NCBI GenBank assembly: GCA_902802805.1
Contig: CADCNE010000016.1
Coordinates: 1 to 42,606 of the forward strand
Direction: 5' to 3'
DNA: 42,606 nucleotides
Source: an uncultured Eubacteriales bacterium
GTDB lineage: Bacteria > Bacillota > Clostridia > Christensenellales > CAG-138
Shown here: piece after piece, positions 22,629 through 30,871 of the stretch
Position numbering within the stretch: position 1 is the stretch's first letter
How the letters are laid out: every line of letters begins with the position of its first letter
Translations under genes and position numbers: made by a program
Notes under the pieces: generated by a model
What the model was told of the DNA's origin: nothing
The model's database searches: none
Seen by the model: the letters and a program-made list of their open reading frames with translations, nothing else

Positions 22629-23462
22629 ATGAAGAACGTGAAACCCCTGCTCACCTATCTGGTCGCCTTCGCCGCCTTTGCTCTGGTGGACCGGTTCCTC
22701 TTCGACCACCCCGTCATCCAGGTCCTGGCCATGGCGTCCCTGGTCCTGTTCGCCGCCCAGCTCCTTCGGGTGCTGCTGAACCTGATCCAGCCTAAGGAGC
22801 GCAAGGGCAAGACGTTGATCTCCCTGCTCTCCAGCCTCCTCCACTACGTGGCGGCCATCGTGATCCTCTGCTGGGGCCTGTCCATCCTGGGCGTCAACGT
22901 GAACGCCATCGTGGCCAGCGTGGGGATCGTCGCCCTGATCGTGGGCTTCGGTGCGGAGAGCCTGGTGGCCGACGTGGTCACCGGCATCTTCCTGCTCTTT
23001 GAGAACCAGTACAACGTGGGCGACATCGTGGAGGTCAACGGCTTCCGCGGCACGGTGAAGGAGATCGGCATCCGCACCACCTCCATCGTGGACACCGGCG
23101 ACAACATCAAGATCATCAACAACTCCGAGATGAAGAACATCCTGAACCGGTCCGACAACATCTCCCGGGCGGTCAGCGATATCGCCATTCCCTACGAAAC
23201 GGATCTGGAGGCCCTGGAGGCAAAGCTCCCGAAGCTCATGGAGGACATCTACGAGGCCCGCAAGGACGTGATGGAGGCCGCCCCCCGGTATCTGGGGGTC
23301 CAGCAGCTGGCCGATTCCTCCGTGATCCTGCGGTTCGTGGTGGACGTGGCGGAGAAGGATATCTACACCGGCGCCCGCATCCTGAACCGGGATCTGTGGC
23401 TGGGCTTCAGGAAGCTGGGCGTGGAGTGCCCCTTCCCCCAGGTGGACGTGCACAGCAAATAA
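22629..23462 (+). CDS. MscS-family mechanosensitive channel
   Basis: This 277-residue channel opens under membrane tension to release solutes on osmotic downshock. Three N-terminal membrane helices (about 8-30, 35-55, 75-105) lead into the pore helix and the conserved beta-domain signature VGFGAESLVADVVTGIFLLF followed by NQYNVGDIVEVNGFRGTVKEIGIRTT. The C-terminal cytoplasmic cage is present and of normal size. It is preceded by AAAGGAG and its own promoter. The following gene starts 6 bp after its stop. Confidence 0.93.
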   Translation: MKNVKPLLTYLVAFAAFALVDRFLFDHPVIQVLAMASLVLFAAQLLRVLLNLIQPKERKGKTLISLLSSLLHYVAAIVILCWGLSILGVNVNAIVASVGIVALIVGFGAESLVADVVTGIFLLFENQYNVGDIVEVNGFRGTVKEIGIRTTSIVDTGDNIKIINNSEMKNILNRSDNISRAVSDIAIPYETDLEALEAKLPKLMEDIYEARKDVMEAAPRYLGVQQLADSSVILRFVVDVAEKDIYTGARILNRDLWLGFRKLGVECPFPQVDVHSK

Positions 23463-23468
23463 GTTTCC

Positions 23469-24666
23469 ATGCGCACTGTGGACCACGACAGGGAGTATAC
23501 ACGGCCGCCGGAGGAGTTCCCCCAGGCAGCGCCTCAGACTACCCCGCCGCCGCCGGAATTCGGCAGCGGCCGGATGGGTGCGCCTGCCCCGCAGAAGCGG
23601 AGGAGGAAGCTGTTAGGCCGGTTCCTGAGCGCCGTCGCCGCGGTGGGCGTCATTTCCGCCGCGGGGATGCTGAGCACCGTCCCGATCAAGGTCCCGGTCC
23701 TTGTGCCCACGTCCACGGCCATCGTGGTCACCGCCACGCCGACACCGACGCCGACACCGACACCGACGCCTACCCCTACTCCGACACCGACCCCCACGCC
23801 GACGCCCACACCCACGCCGACGCCTACGCCGACGCCGACGCCCACGCCTACACCCACGCCGACGCCTACCCCGACGCCTACACCGACACCTACGCCCACG
23901 CCGACGCCGACACCCACACCTACGCCTACACCTACACCCACGCCCACGCCGGAGCCCGCGCCCAGCGTCCAGGTCGTCTTCTACAGGACCTCCGAGGTCT
24001 ATCACGGCGGCGTCACCCTCACCAACCAGGGGCGGCTCTCTGCTGTATCTTTGCGTCTGTGGGATCCGGTGCAGGAGGAGACCATCTGGGCATATGACCT
24101 CACGGCGGAGGCTATAGCCATGGGCGAGTACATGTTCATACGTCCAGGCCCATCTGGACCTGCTGCGGGAAGGCTATGAACCGAACCCCTTGCTGGAGGT
24201 GACCTATACCGTCCTCACCGAAGGCGGGGAGGAGACCCGCAGCATCCGGGCCGAGGCCGCCTATGAGGTATGGATCGGCGCCCGCTACGACCTGAAGGAC
24301 CCCGCGGAGGACTTTCTCAGCTACTTCATGGAGGAGACCACCTATCCCGACAGCTTCGTCCTCCGCATCGACCCCTGCCCCTATGGGGATCTCACCATCT
24401 CCTACGGCGGGGACGCGGAGCTTCAGCCCGGGGACGTAGCCGTGACCGTCACCGTGAACGGGCAGACCCTCTCCGGCGAAGGCGCCCACCTGGAGAAGAA
24501 CGTGATGTTTTCTTCCGAGGGCATCCTCTTCGCCTACGCCTACGTGATCCCCCGGCCCGCCTCCTGCCCGGAGCAGGGCACGGCGGAGCTGAGCGTCACC
24601 CGACGCCTCAGCAGCTACCCGGAGATCACCCGGACGGATGTGAAGACCATCGAGTACGGGGAATGA
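23469..24666 (+). pseudogene. Pro-Thr-repeat surface protein, frame broken near 24138
   Basis: The first part has a Pro-rich basic N-terminus, a membrane helix (about 49-72, [20 protein letters not shown]), 35 consecutive Pro-Thr dipeptides (residues 91-160) and the start of an external domain ([20 protein letters not shown]). Around 24135-24140 the coding sense moves by one base: [21 protein letters not shown] continues in the next frame to TGA 24664-24666 (domain with VTYTVLTEGGEETRSIRAE). One extra base at this point joins both halves into about 398 residues. There is no good ribosome binding site before ATG 23469, so expression may depend on the mscS transcript. The PT run is a wall-spanning linker; the globular domain is unknown. 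Real inactivation or a read error. Confidence 0.7.
23739..23948 (+). repeat. Simple Pro-Thr coding repeat
   Basis: About 70 codons alternate CCN and ACN (CCGACG, CCTACG, CCCACA variants). Third-position variety shows that the peptide, not only the DNA, has been kept. Confidence 0.9.
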
Positions 24667-24689
24667 TCTCATGCGCTTTTGGCGCAATT

Positions 24690-24813
24690 CACGCCGAAGC
24701 AATTCATGACCGAAGGTCAATTCATGGCGATGCCAGCTCTGGCATCGCCATTTCATTCCATGAATTGCTGCTGGCGCAGCATGAATTGATGGTGCAAGGC
24801 ACCGTCATTTTTT
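24690..24813. repeat. Nested CAATTCATG palindromic element
   Basis: Two CAATTCATG copies (24700-24708, 24718-24726) face two CATGAATTG copies (24759-24767, 24780-24788) around a perfect 11-bp hairpin GGCGATGCCAG/CTGGCATCGCC (24726-24749). A GGTGC/GCACC stem followed by ATTTTTTATT closes the region and may terminate the upstream transcript. Confidence 0.65.
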
Positions 24814-24859
24814 ATTGGGTTTGCTCATACCTTCTACCATGACTTCGGGGAGGTGCAAC

Positions 24860-25687
24860 ATGCCCATCATCGTGCTGACAAAGAAAAACCTGCTCCTGGC
24901 GCTCCTGTGCGGGTTGCTGCTGGCCGGGGGCCTGTTCCTGTATCTGCGGTTCAGGGACCGGCCGGAGAAGGGAGAGGTGGCGGAAGCTATGACCCAGGTG
25001 GAGACCTACGAGCTCAGCGTCCTGCCCATGCAGGGCCGGGCCCTGCCCGTCTACGGCGTGGGTCGGGAGGACAACCAGATCGCCCTCACCATCGACGCCG
25101 CCTGGGACGCCGACAAGACTCCCTTTATCCTGGATACGCTGGACAAATACAACGTGAAGGCCACCTTCTTCCTCTGCGGCGTGTGGGTCAAGCAGTACCC
25201 TGACTTCGTCAAGGAGATATCGAAGCGGGGCCACGAGATCGGCAACCACAGCCTGACCCATCCCCACATGGCCCAGATGGACGCCATCGCCATCCAAAAG
25301 GAGCTCAAGGACCTGGACGACATGCTGGAGGAGCTGACGGGCCACCGCAGCACCCTCTTTCGGCCCCCCTTCGGCGAGTACAGCGACACGGTCATCAAGG
25401 CCGCCCACGAGGCGGGTTACGAGGTGATCCAGTGGTCCCGGGACACGGTGGACTGGAAGCAGGACCGCAGCGCTCAGACCATCCTGGACGGCGTCCTCAA
25501 GAAGCTCAAGAGCGGCGACATCATCCTCTGCCACAACAACGGCTACAAGATCGAGACCTACCTGCCGGTGCTCATCGAGACCGCCCAGCAGAAGGGGTTC
25601 CGGTTCGTCACTGTCTCCGAGCTCCTGCTCTCTGGGGAGACCTCCATCGACAACAATGGGATCCAGCAGGTGAAGAAGCGGTATTGA
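24860..25687 (+). CDS. PdaB-like polysaccharide deacetylase
   Basis: This 275-residue membrane-anchored carbohydrate esterase-4 protein has an N-terminal membrane helix (about 10-30, LLLALLCGLLLAGGLFLYL) and a NodB domain (about 75-260). Motifs: MT1 variant ALTIDAAWD, where the usual DD pair is D-A, as in sporulation-type (PdaB/YlxY-like) members; zinc motif HEIGNHSLTHPHM; FRPPFGEYS; DTVDWKQD; and GDIILCHNN. Such enzymes deacetylate peptidoglycan or cortex N-acetyl sugars outside the membrane. The loss of the first-motif second Asp may change the mechanism. GGGGAGGTGCAAC precedes the ATG. With spo0A and spoIVB nearby, a sporulation role is plausible. Confidence 0.88.
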   Translation: MPIIVLTKKNLLLALLCGLLLAGGLFLYLRFRDRPEKGEVAEAMTQVETYELSVLPMQGRALPVYGVGREDNQIALTIDAAWDADKTPFILDTLDKYNVKATFFLCGVWVKQYPDFVKEISKRGHEIGNHSLTHPHMAQMDAIAIQKELKDLDDMLEELTGHRSTLFRPPFGEYSDTVIKAAHEAGYEVIQWSRDTVDWKQDRSAQTILDGVLKKLKSGDIILCHNNGYKIETYLPVLIETAQQKGFRFVTVSELLLSGETSIDNNGIQQVKKRY

Positions 25688-25710
25688 CCGTCATAGGCGG
25701 CGGATACAGG

Positions 25711-25746
25711 AAAAGCACGGCTGTATCCAAGGACTGTGCTTTTTCG
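25711..25746 (+). terminator. Terminator after the deacetylase gene
   Basis: AAAAGCAC (25711-25718) pairs with GTGCTTTT (25736-25743), ending in a T-run; an alternative GGATACA/TGTATCC stem overlaps it. Confidence 0.65.
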
Positions 25747-25775
25747 TTGCGTGGCGGCGAAGCTTATGGTAAAAT
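25747..25775 (+). promoter_or_regulatory. Promoter of the methyltransferase gene
   Basis: TTGCGT (25747-25752), 17-bp spacer, TAAAAT (25770-25775); the -10 lies in a GGTA/TACC dyad. Confidence 0.6.
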
Positions 25776-25806
25776 ACCGTAAAAAGCAGGATCAAAGGTG
25801 GCGCGC

Positions 25807-26523
25807 ATGAGCAATATCGAAAGGTACAGACCGTATTTCACAAAGGACTATCTGATGGGGCCCAACTCGTTTCGGCTCCTGGATGAATTGATCCGCAGAA
25901 GGCCGGAGGGCGTTTGCTTTGAGCGAACGTTGGACCTGGGCTGCGGCTTCGCGCTGACGTCGCTGTTTATCGCCAACGAGACGGATGCGAAGCAGGTTTT
26001 CGCCTTCGATCTTTGGATTTCGGCGACCGAAAACTATTTGAGGATACGGGATAAGGGCCTGGAGGACAGGATCATCCCCATCCATGGGGACGCCAATGAC
26101 ATGCCCTTTGCTAAAGGGTATTTTGATACCATCATCAGCGTGGACGCCTATCATTACTTTGGGTGCAAAGAGGGCGTGTTCGCCGAAAAAATCCTGCCGT
26201 ACGTCAAAAACGGCGGCTCCGTGATGATCGCCGTCCCGGGGCTCAGGGAACAGCCCCAGGGCCAGATGAAACAGCTCTTTGAGACGTGGGCGGAGGGGGA
26301 CGATTCCGAGCTGTTCAAGACCGCCGCCTGGTGGGAGAAGCTGTTGAAGGACGAGTGCGGCGACCGGTGCCGCGTGGAAGTCAAGGAAGCGGAGTGCTAT
26401 GACATCGCCTGGCAGGAGTGGTTTAGGTCGGGTCATGAGTACGGCGCACGGGACAAGTCGTTTTTGGACAGGGGCCTCTATGATATCCTGAACTTCCTCC
26501 TGATCTATGTCAGCAAAGGATAA
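25807..26523 (+). CDS. Class I SAM-dependent methyltransferase
   Basis: This 238-residue protein has the Rossmann methyltransferase motif I LDLGCGFALTSLFIANE (about residues 40-56), an acidic end of strand 2 (VFAFDLW), GDANDMPFAKGYFDTIISVDAYHYF (motif II-III region) and a C-terminal lid. The arrangement resembles small-molecule methyltransferases of the Methyltransf_11/25 group. Substrate unknown. ATG 25807 follows AAAGGTGG; an in-frame GTG at 25798 lies inside that site. It has its own promoter and is 38 bp upstream of spoIVB. Confidence 0.85.
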   Translation: MSNIERYRPYFTKDYLMGPNSFRLLDELIRRRPEGVCFERTLDLGCGFALTSLFIANETDAKQVFAFDLWISATENYLRIRDKGLEDRIIPIHGDANDMPFAKGYFDTIISVDAYHYFGCKEGVFAEKILPYVKNGGSVMIAVPGLREQPQGQMKQLFETWAEGDDSELFKTAAWWEKLLKDECGDRCRVEVKEAECYDIAWQEWFRSGHEYGARDKSFLDRGLYDILNFLLIYVSKG

Positions 26524-26561
26524 AGGGGCATAAAAAACGGTCCCCGGGGCATCCTATTGCC

Positions 26562-27740
26562 ATGAAACGAGGGATCAGAAAGATCGTAGCGGCGGGGCTT
26601 AGCGCCCTGCTGTTTTTGTGGTACTTTTCCCCGGGCATGCGGACCCTCAGGGCTCTGCCCGAGGGCGTGGCGGCGGGGGAGAAGGCGGCGGCGGGCCGGT
26701 TCATCGGCACCGAGGCCCGGCCCGTCAGGAGCAGTGGCGACGCCCGCCTGGGCGGTGGGGAACGGACCTATACCCTCTTTGGCGTGGTGCCTTTGCGCAC
26801 CGTGCAGGAGGTCGCCGCCCTGCCCGCCGTGAGCCTGGGGGGACGGGCCGTGGGCATCGTCCTCTATACGAAGGGGGTCCAGGTGGTGGGCTTCACCACC
26901 GTGGACACGACGAAGGGGCCCTTGTCGCCCGCCTACGCCGCCGGGCTCAAAAAGGGCGACGCCATCCTGGCGGTGGACGGACAGGCCGTCCGGGGTGCCA
27001 TGAGCCTCATGGATCTGCTGCAGGACAAGGAGCAGGTGACCCTGACCGTCCGGCGGGAGGAGGCTATCCTGACCCTTTCCCTGCGCCCCGCCCGGGAGCG
27101 GGCCACGGGCCAGGACCGGCTGGGGGCCTGGGTCCGGGAGAGCACCTCCGGCATCGGCACCCTCTCCTTTTGCAAGGAGGACCGGTACTGCGCCCTGGGC
27201 CACGGGGTCACGGACGTGGACACGGGCGTCACCCTTCTTACCGACCGGGGATTTATCGCGCCGGCCGCGGTCACTGCGGTACATCCCGCGGGATCGGGGC
27301 AGGTGGGGGAGCTGGTGGGCACCTTCTCCACCCGGGAGGGGGACGCCGTGGGCCGCATCGACGCGAACGGCGCCTACGGTGTGGCGGGGCTCTATTTCGG
27401 CACGCCCGATCTCTGGGGCCGGGAGCTGCCCCTCGGTGCCGCGTCCCAGGTGAAGACGGGGGAGGCCACCCTCTATTCCGCTGCGGACGGGACCCTCCGG
27501 GGCTATTCCTGCCGGATCATCCGCCTGAAGGTCCAGAGCGCGCCTGGCATCCAGGGCATGATGGTGGAGGTCACGGATCAGGCCCTGCTTTCCCTGACCG
27601 GCGGTATCGTCCCCGGCATGTCCGGCAGCCCCGTGGTCCAAAACGGCCGCCTGGTAGGGGTGGTGACCCACGTGTTCGTCAATGAGCCCCGTCGGGGCTA
27701 CTGCGTCTATGCCCAGTGGATGCTGGAAAAGCTGTTCTGA
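26562..27740 (+). CDS. spoIVB: SpoIVB signalling serine protease
   Basis: This 392-residue membrane-anchored S55 peptidase is made in the forespore and, in Bacillus, cleaves SpoIVFA to activate the SigK-processing protease. The N-terminal signal anchor (about 5-22, KIVAAGLSALLFLWYF), PDZ domain (about 95-165, VVGFTTVDT ... AGLKKGDAILAVDGQAV) and S55 protease domain follow. Catalytic His in CALGHGVTDVDTG (about 214) and Ser in GIVPGMSGSPVVQNGRLVG (about 352) are present. Length is close to the usual 400-430. No clear ribosome binding site precedes ATG 26562. The spoIVB-spo0A order is the classic Firmicute arrangement. Confidence 0.94.
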   Translation: MKRGIRKIVAAGLSALLFLWYFSPGMRTLRALPEGVAAGEKAAAGRFIGTEARPVRSSGDARLGGGERTYTLFGVVPLRTVQEVAALPAVSLGGRAVGIVLYTKGVQVVGFTTVDTTKGPLSPAYAAGLKKGDAILAVDGQAVRGAMSLMDLLQDKEQVTLTVRREEAILTLSLRPARERATGQDRLGAWVRESTSGIGTLSFCKEDRYCALGHGVTDVDTGVTLLTDRGFIAPAAVTAVHPAGSGQVGELVGTFSTREGDAVGRIDANGAYGVAGLYFGTPDLWGRELPLGAASQVKTGEATLYSAADGTLRGYSCRIIRLKVQSAPGIQGMMVEVTDQALLSLTGGIVPGMSGSPVVQNGRLVGVVTHVFVNEPRRGYCVYAQWMLEKLF

Positions 27741-27760
27741 CGGTCCGCCGCGCATCCCCT

Positions 27761-27790
27761 CCTGTCATCCTGAACGAGGTGAAGGACCTC
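27761..27790. repeat. REP-like intergenic sequence
   Basis: The CTGTCATCCTGAACGAGG / GAAGGACCTC unit resembles a short repeat (TCATCCTGAGCGAAGCGAAGGATCTC type) scattered through many bacterial genomes, here degenerate. Confidence 0.5.
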
Positions 27791-27926
27791 TGAACGCCGT
27801 TGGACGAGGCATATCTGCATCCACCGCAGTTTCGTTCAAAACAGGCGAAAACTGTGAAAAAAGGCGAAATAATGTAATATTCATAAATTATTCATATAAT
27901 TTGTGCAATTATCGACGGAAAGCAGC

Positions 27927-27955
27927 TTGAAAAATAGCGGAATATCGTGTAAAAT
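27927..27955 (+). promoter_or_regulatory. spo0A promoter
   Basis: TTGAAA (27927-27932), 17-bp spacer, TAAAAT (27950-27955). The 120 bp before it are very AT-rich with repeated ATTCATA (27878-27900, again near 27995). An ATCGAC at 27911-27916 is only a weak match to a 0A box. Confidence 0.65.
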
Positions 27956-28028
27956 CCTACATGGACCGAGAAAAAAGGCGGTCTCATATTTATTCATATC
28001 CATATCACATTATTAGCCGGGAGGTCAC

Positions 28029-28808
28029 ATGAAGACACTTCGTATCGTCAGTGCGGACATGGAAAATGCACAAAGCTTGCAGACCATGCTGATCCGCGGG
28101 AAACAGTTTCGCGTGCTGCCCATTTTGCTGGATGGCAGAGAGCTTTTGGAACGGTATATGGAGGATCGGACCGACGTGCTGGTCATCGACCTCGAACTGC
28201 CGGGCATCGACGGCCTGGAGATCGTGGAAGCCGTCTGTTCGCTGCCCCTCCTGCGGCGTCCCCAGCTCTTCGTCATGGCGGGGGAGGGCACAGCCGCCGC
28301 TCTGGAGCGCATGGGGGACGAGATCGCCTACTGCTTTTTGAAGCCGCTGGATCCCCGAAAAGCGGCCGCTCAACTCCATGCCCTGACCCGGGGCGAGGCC
28401 CCCGTGGCCCGGCCCGATTACAGGTATGTGGAGTATCTGGTGACCCGCACCCTCTTTTCCCTGGGGGTGCCGCCCCACCTGCAGGGGTATCACCTGCTCA
28501 GGGAGGCCATCAAACTGGTGAACTGCGCCGAGCATCCCTCCGCTCTGTCCGTCATGAAGGACATCTATCCCGCCACGGCCCGGCTCTGCGGCACCTCCGT
28601 GTCCATGGCCGAGCACGCCATGCGCCACGCCATCGAGTGCGCCTGGATGCGGGCGGACATCAACACCATCCAGACCTTCTTCGGCTATACGGTGGAAGCC
28701 CATCGGGATACGCCTTCCAACTCCGCCTTCATCTATATGGTGGCGGACCGGGTGCGCATGCGCCTGGACAGTCCCTGGGGCGATGCGCAGGAGGCGCGGC
28801 AGGCATGA
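28029..28808 (+). CDS. spo0A: Sporulation master regulator Spo0A
   Basis: This 259-residue response regulator controls entry into sporulation. Receiver (1-120): phospho-acceptor candidate Asp54 in VLVIDLELPGIDG and Lys105 in FLKPLDP are present, but the N-terminal acidic pair is reduced to SADM (Asp10 only) and the usual Thr before Ala84 is Met83. The Spo0A-specific DNA-binding domain (140-250) is well conserved: SLGVPPHLQGYHLLREAI, MKDIYPATA, the recognition helix region AEHAMRHAIECAW, FFGYTV and TPSNSAFIYMVADRVRM. GGGAGGTCAC precedes the ATG. Its TGA overlaps the ATG of a second Spo0A-like gene. Confidence 0.95.
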   Translation: MKTLRIVSADMENAQSLQTMLIRGKQFRVLPILLDGRELLERYMEDRTDVLVIDLELPGIDGLEIVEAVCSLPLLRRPQLFVMAGEGTAAALERMGDEIAYCFLKPLDPRKAAAQLHALTRGEAPVARPDYRYVEYLVTRTLFSLGVPPHLQGYHLLREAIKLVNCAEHPSALSVMKDIYPATARLCGTSVSMAEHAMRHAIECAWMRADINTIQTFFGYTVEAHRDTPSNSAFIYMVADRVRMRLDSPWGDAQEARQA

Positions 28809-29620
28809 AGATGGATCAGATGGCCTGTTTGCTGCTCCGGCCCCGGGACAGACAGCGGGCGGAAGCGTATTTGACCGGTCGGGGCGTGGCTGTCACGGAC
28901 GCACCGACGGCGGGGACCAGGTTCCTGCTGGCGGAGGACGAGCTCCTTTTGAGCGCGGGACCGGCCCTGTGGGACCGGTGTCGGGCCTTGAACGTACCCC
29001 TGTTCTTGCTGGCGGAACGGGACGACCGGCTGGCGGGGCGGGACGGGGACCTGCGGAAGGACATGCTCTCTGCCGCGGTCTTCGTGTTCTACAAGCCCCT
29101 GGTGCTGGAGCTGGTGCTGCGGCGGATCGCCCTGCTCCTCGGCGAAGAGGATCAGGAGGGCGGCCGCCGGGGCTGGTTCACTCTTCAGGCCCAGTGCTCC
29201 CTGGACGCTCTCAACGTGCCCCGGCACCTCCTGGCCTTCCGGTACTTCTCCGACGGCGTGGGGCTCCTCGCTGACATGCGCTACCCCTCCCGGGTAAAGC
29301 TCATGCAGCAGCTCTATCCCACCCTGTCCAAGCGCCACGACTCCTCCCCGGTCATGGTGGATAGAGCCATGCGCCACGGGGTGGAGAGCTGCTGGCGGCT
29401 GGCGGGGAAGGGTGTCCAGCGCCAGTACTTCGGCTACTCCGCCCAGGACAAGCAGGGCATGCCCACCAATGGAGAGTTCCTCTTCGCCGTCTACGAGCAC
29501 GTGCGGCTCCTGCTCCCCTACGATCGGGGCCGGGAGGACTTTTTGAGGGAGCTCGACAGGATCAACGCCCGGGATATGGCATGGAACAGTTGTCAATCCG
29601 CTTCGGATTTGATATACTGA
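28805..29620 (+). CDS. Second Spo0A-like protein with a degenerate receiver
   Basis: This 271-residue protein is coupled to spo0A by an ATGA overlap. The C-terminal part (about 130-240) is a Spo0A effector domain: LDALNVPRHLLAFRYF, VKLMQQLYPTLSKRH, VMVDRAMRHGVESCW (aligns with the recognition helix of Spo0A), QYFGYSA and MPTNGEFLFAVYEHVRL. The N-terminal 115 residues look like a receiver fold (KP kept in VFYKPLVLELVLRRI) but lack a recognisable phospho-acceptor Asp in the third strand and the N-terminal acidic pair. It most likely binds DNA or dimerises with Spo0A without phosphorylation control. A 35-residue charged tail follows the DNA-binding domain. Its last codons contain the deoB promoter. 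Confidence 0.85.
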   Translation: MKMDQMACLLLRPRDRQRAEAYLTGRGVAVTDAPTAGTRFLLAEDELLLSAGPALWDRCRALNVPLFLLAERDDRLAGRDGDLRKDMLSAAVFVFYKPLVLELVLRRIALLLGEEDQEGGRRGWFTLQAQCSLDALNVPRHLLAFRYFSDGVGLLADMRYPSRVKLMQQLYPTLSKRHDSSPVMVDRAMRHGVESCWRLAGKGVQRQYFGYSAQDKQGMPTNGEFLFAVYEHVRLLLPYDRGREDFLRELDRINARDMAWNSCQSASDLIY

Positions 29621-29629
29621 TATCAAATC
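29590..29629 (+). promoter_or_regulatory. deoB promoter with overlapping palindromic operator
   Basis: TTGTCA (29590-29595), 17-bp spacer, TATACT (29613-29618). A perfect 10-bp dyad, GATTTGATAT (29606-29615) and ATATCAAATC (29620-29629) with a 4-bp centre, covers the -10, a position where a bound repressor blocks polymerase. The site overlaps the stop codon of the upstream gene. Confidence 0.8.
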
Positions 29630-29648
29630 TGAATCAGGAGCTGTACAT

Positions 29649-30818
29649 ATGAGCAAGAGAGCCATTTTGATCGTTCTGGACAGCGTGGGCATCGGCGAGC
29701 TGCCCGACGCCGTGGAATTCGACGACGTGGGGGCCAACACCCTGGGCCATATCCAGGAGCGCCATCCCCTGAACATCCCCAACCTGCGCAAGCTCGGCAT
29801 CGGCCACATACAGGACAGCCCCCTGCCCAGGTGGGAGGGGCCCGTGGAGGGCGCCTACGGCAAGTGCATGGAGGTGACCCACGCCAAGGACACCACCTGC
29901 GGCCACTGGGAGATGGCGGGCCTCATCCAGAAGACCGCCTTCAAGACCTTCCCCAACGGCTTCCCCAAGGCCCTCATGGACGAGTTCGAGGCGAAGATCG
30001 GCCGGGGCACCCTGGGCAACGAGGTAGCCAGCGGCACCGAGATCATCGAGCGCCTGGGCGACGAGCACGTAGCGACCGGCAAGCCCATAATTTACACCTC
30101 CGCCGACAGCGTGTTCCAGGTGGCCGCCTGCGAAGAGATCATCCCCCTTAAGGAGCTCTATCGCATCTGCGAGATCGCCCGGGAGATGCTGCAGGGCGAA
30201 TACCTGGTGGGCCGGGTCATCGCCCGTCCCTTCACCAAGAAGGACGGGAAGTACGTCCGCACCGAGAACCGGAAGGATTACGCCATCCCGCCCTTTGAGG
30301 ACACCATCCTGGACGGCCTCCACGCCCAAGGCCTCCCCGTGGTGGCCATCGGCAAGATCGAGGACATCTTCTGCCATCGGGGTATCGACCTGGTGGACCA
30401 CACCAAAAACAACGAGACGGGCGTCGCCGCTACGGAGCGGTTCATCGCCGACGGCACGGGCAGCTTCATCTTCACCAACCTGGTGGACTTCGACATGCTC
30501 TACGGCCACCGCCGGGACGTGGAGGGGTACGCGAAGGCCCTGGAGCGCTTCGACGAGCAGCTCCCAGACATCCTGTCCCTCATGAAGGACGAGGACATCC
30601 TCATGATCACCGCCGACCACGGCTGCGATCCGGCCCATCACGGCACGGACCACACCCGGGAGCATATCCCCCTGCTGGTGGCCGGAAAGCCCGTGAAGGG
30701 CGGCGTGGACCTGGGCGTCCGCAGGAGCTTCGCGGACATCGCCGCTACCATCTACGACTACCTGACCGGCACCCCCTGGCATGCGGGAGAGTCCTTTTTA
30801 GCTGATATTTTGAAGTAA
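29649..30818 (+). CDS. deoB: Phosphopentomutase
   Basis: This 389-residue manganese enzyme of the alkaline-phosphatase superfamily interconverts (deoxy)ribose-1-phosphate and -5-phosphate in nucleoside salvage. Metal motifs: ILIVLDSVGIGELPDA at the N-terminus (Asp11), catalytic Thr in GANTLGHI region near HAKDTTCGHWEMAG (Thr about 85), VDFDMLYGHRRD, and ITADHGCDPAHHGTDHTREHIPLL near the C-terminus. Length is normal. CAGGAG lies 9 nt before the ATG. In Bacillus drm(deoB) is followed by pupG and dacF; here a dacF-like gene follows directly. Confidence 0.97.
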   Translation: MSKRAILIVLDSVGIGELPDAVEFDDVGANTLGHIQERHPLNIPNLRKLGIGHIQDSPLPRWEGPVEGAYGKCMEVTHAKDTTCGHWEMAGLIQKTAFKTFPNGFPKALMDEFEAKIGRGTLGNEVASGTEIIERLGDEHVATGKPIIYTSADSVFQVAACEEIIPLKELYRICEIAREMLQGEYLVGRVIARPFTKKDGKYVRTENRKDYAIPPFEDTILDGLHAQGLPVVAIGKIEDIFCHRGIDLVDHTKNNETGVAATERFIADGTGSFIFTNLVDFDMLYGHRRDVEGYAKALERFDEQLPDILSLMKDEDILMITADHGCDPAHHGTDHTREHIPLLVAGKPVKGGVDLGVRRSFADIAATIYDYLTGTPWHAGESFLADILK

Positions 30819-30871
30819 CACATCTTTGTCCACTTCGGCGCATAGGCTTATCCCAAAAGGAGGATCTGCCT

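Noticed and set aside
23534..23947. Gly-Val repeat protein on the minus strand
   Set aside because: It is the antisense of the Pro-Thr repeat coding tract.
23739..23948. CRISPR-like or tandem-repeat array
   Set aside because: The period is 6 bp and codes for alternating Pro-Thr; there are no spacers.
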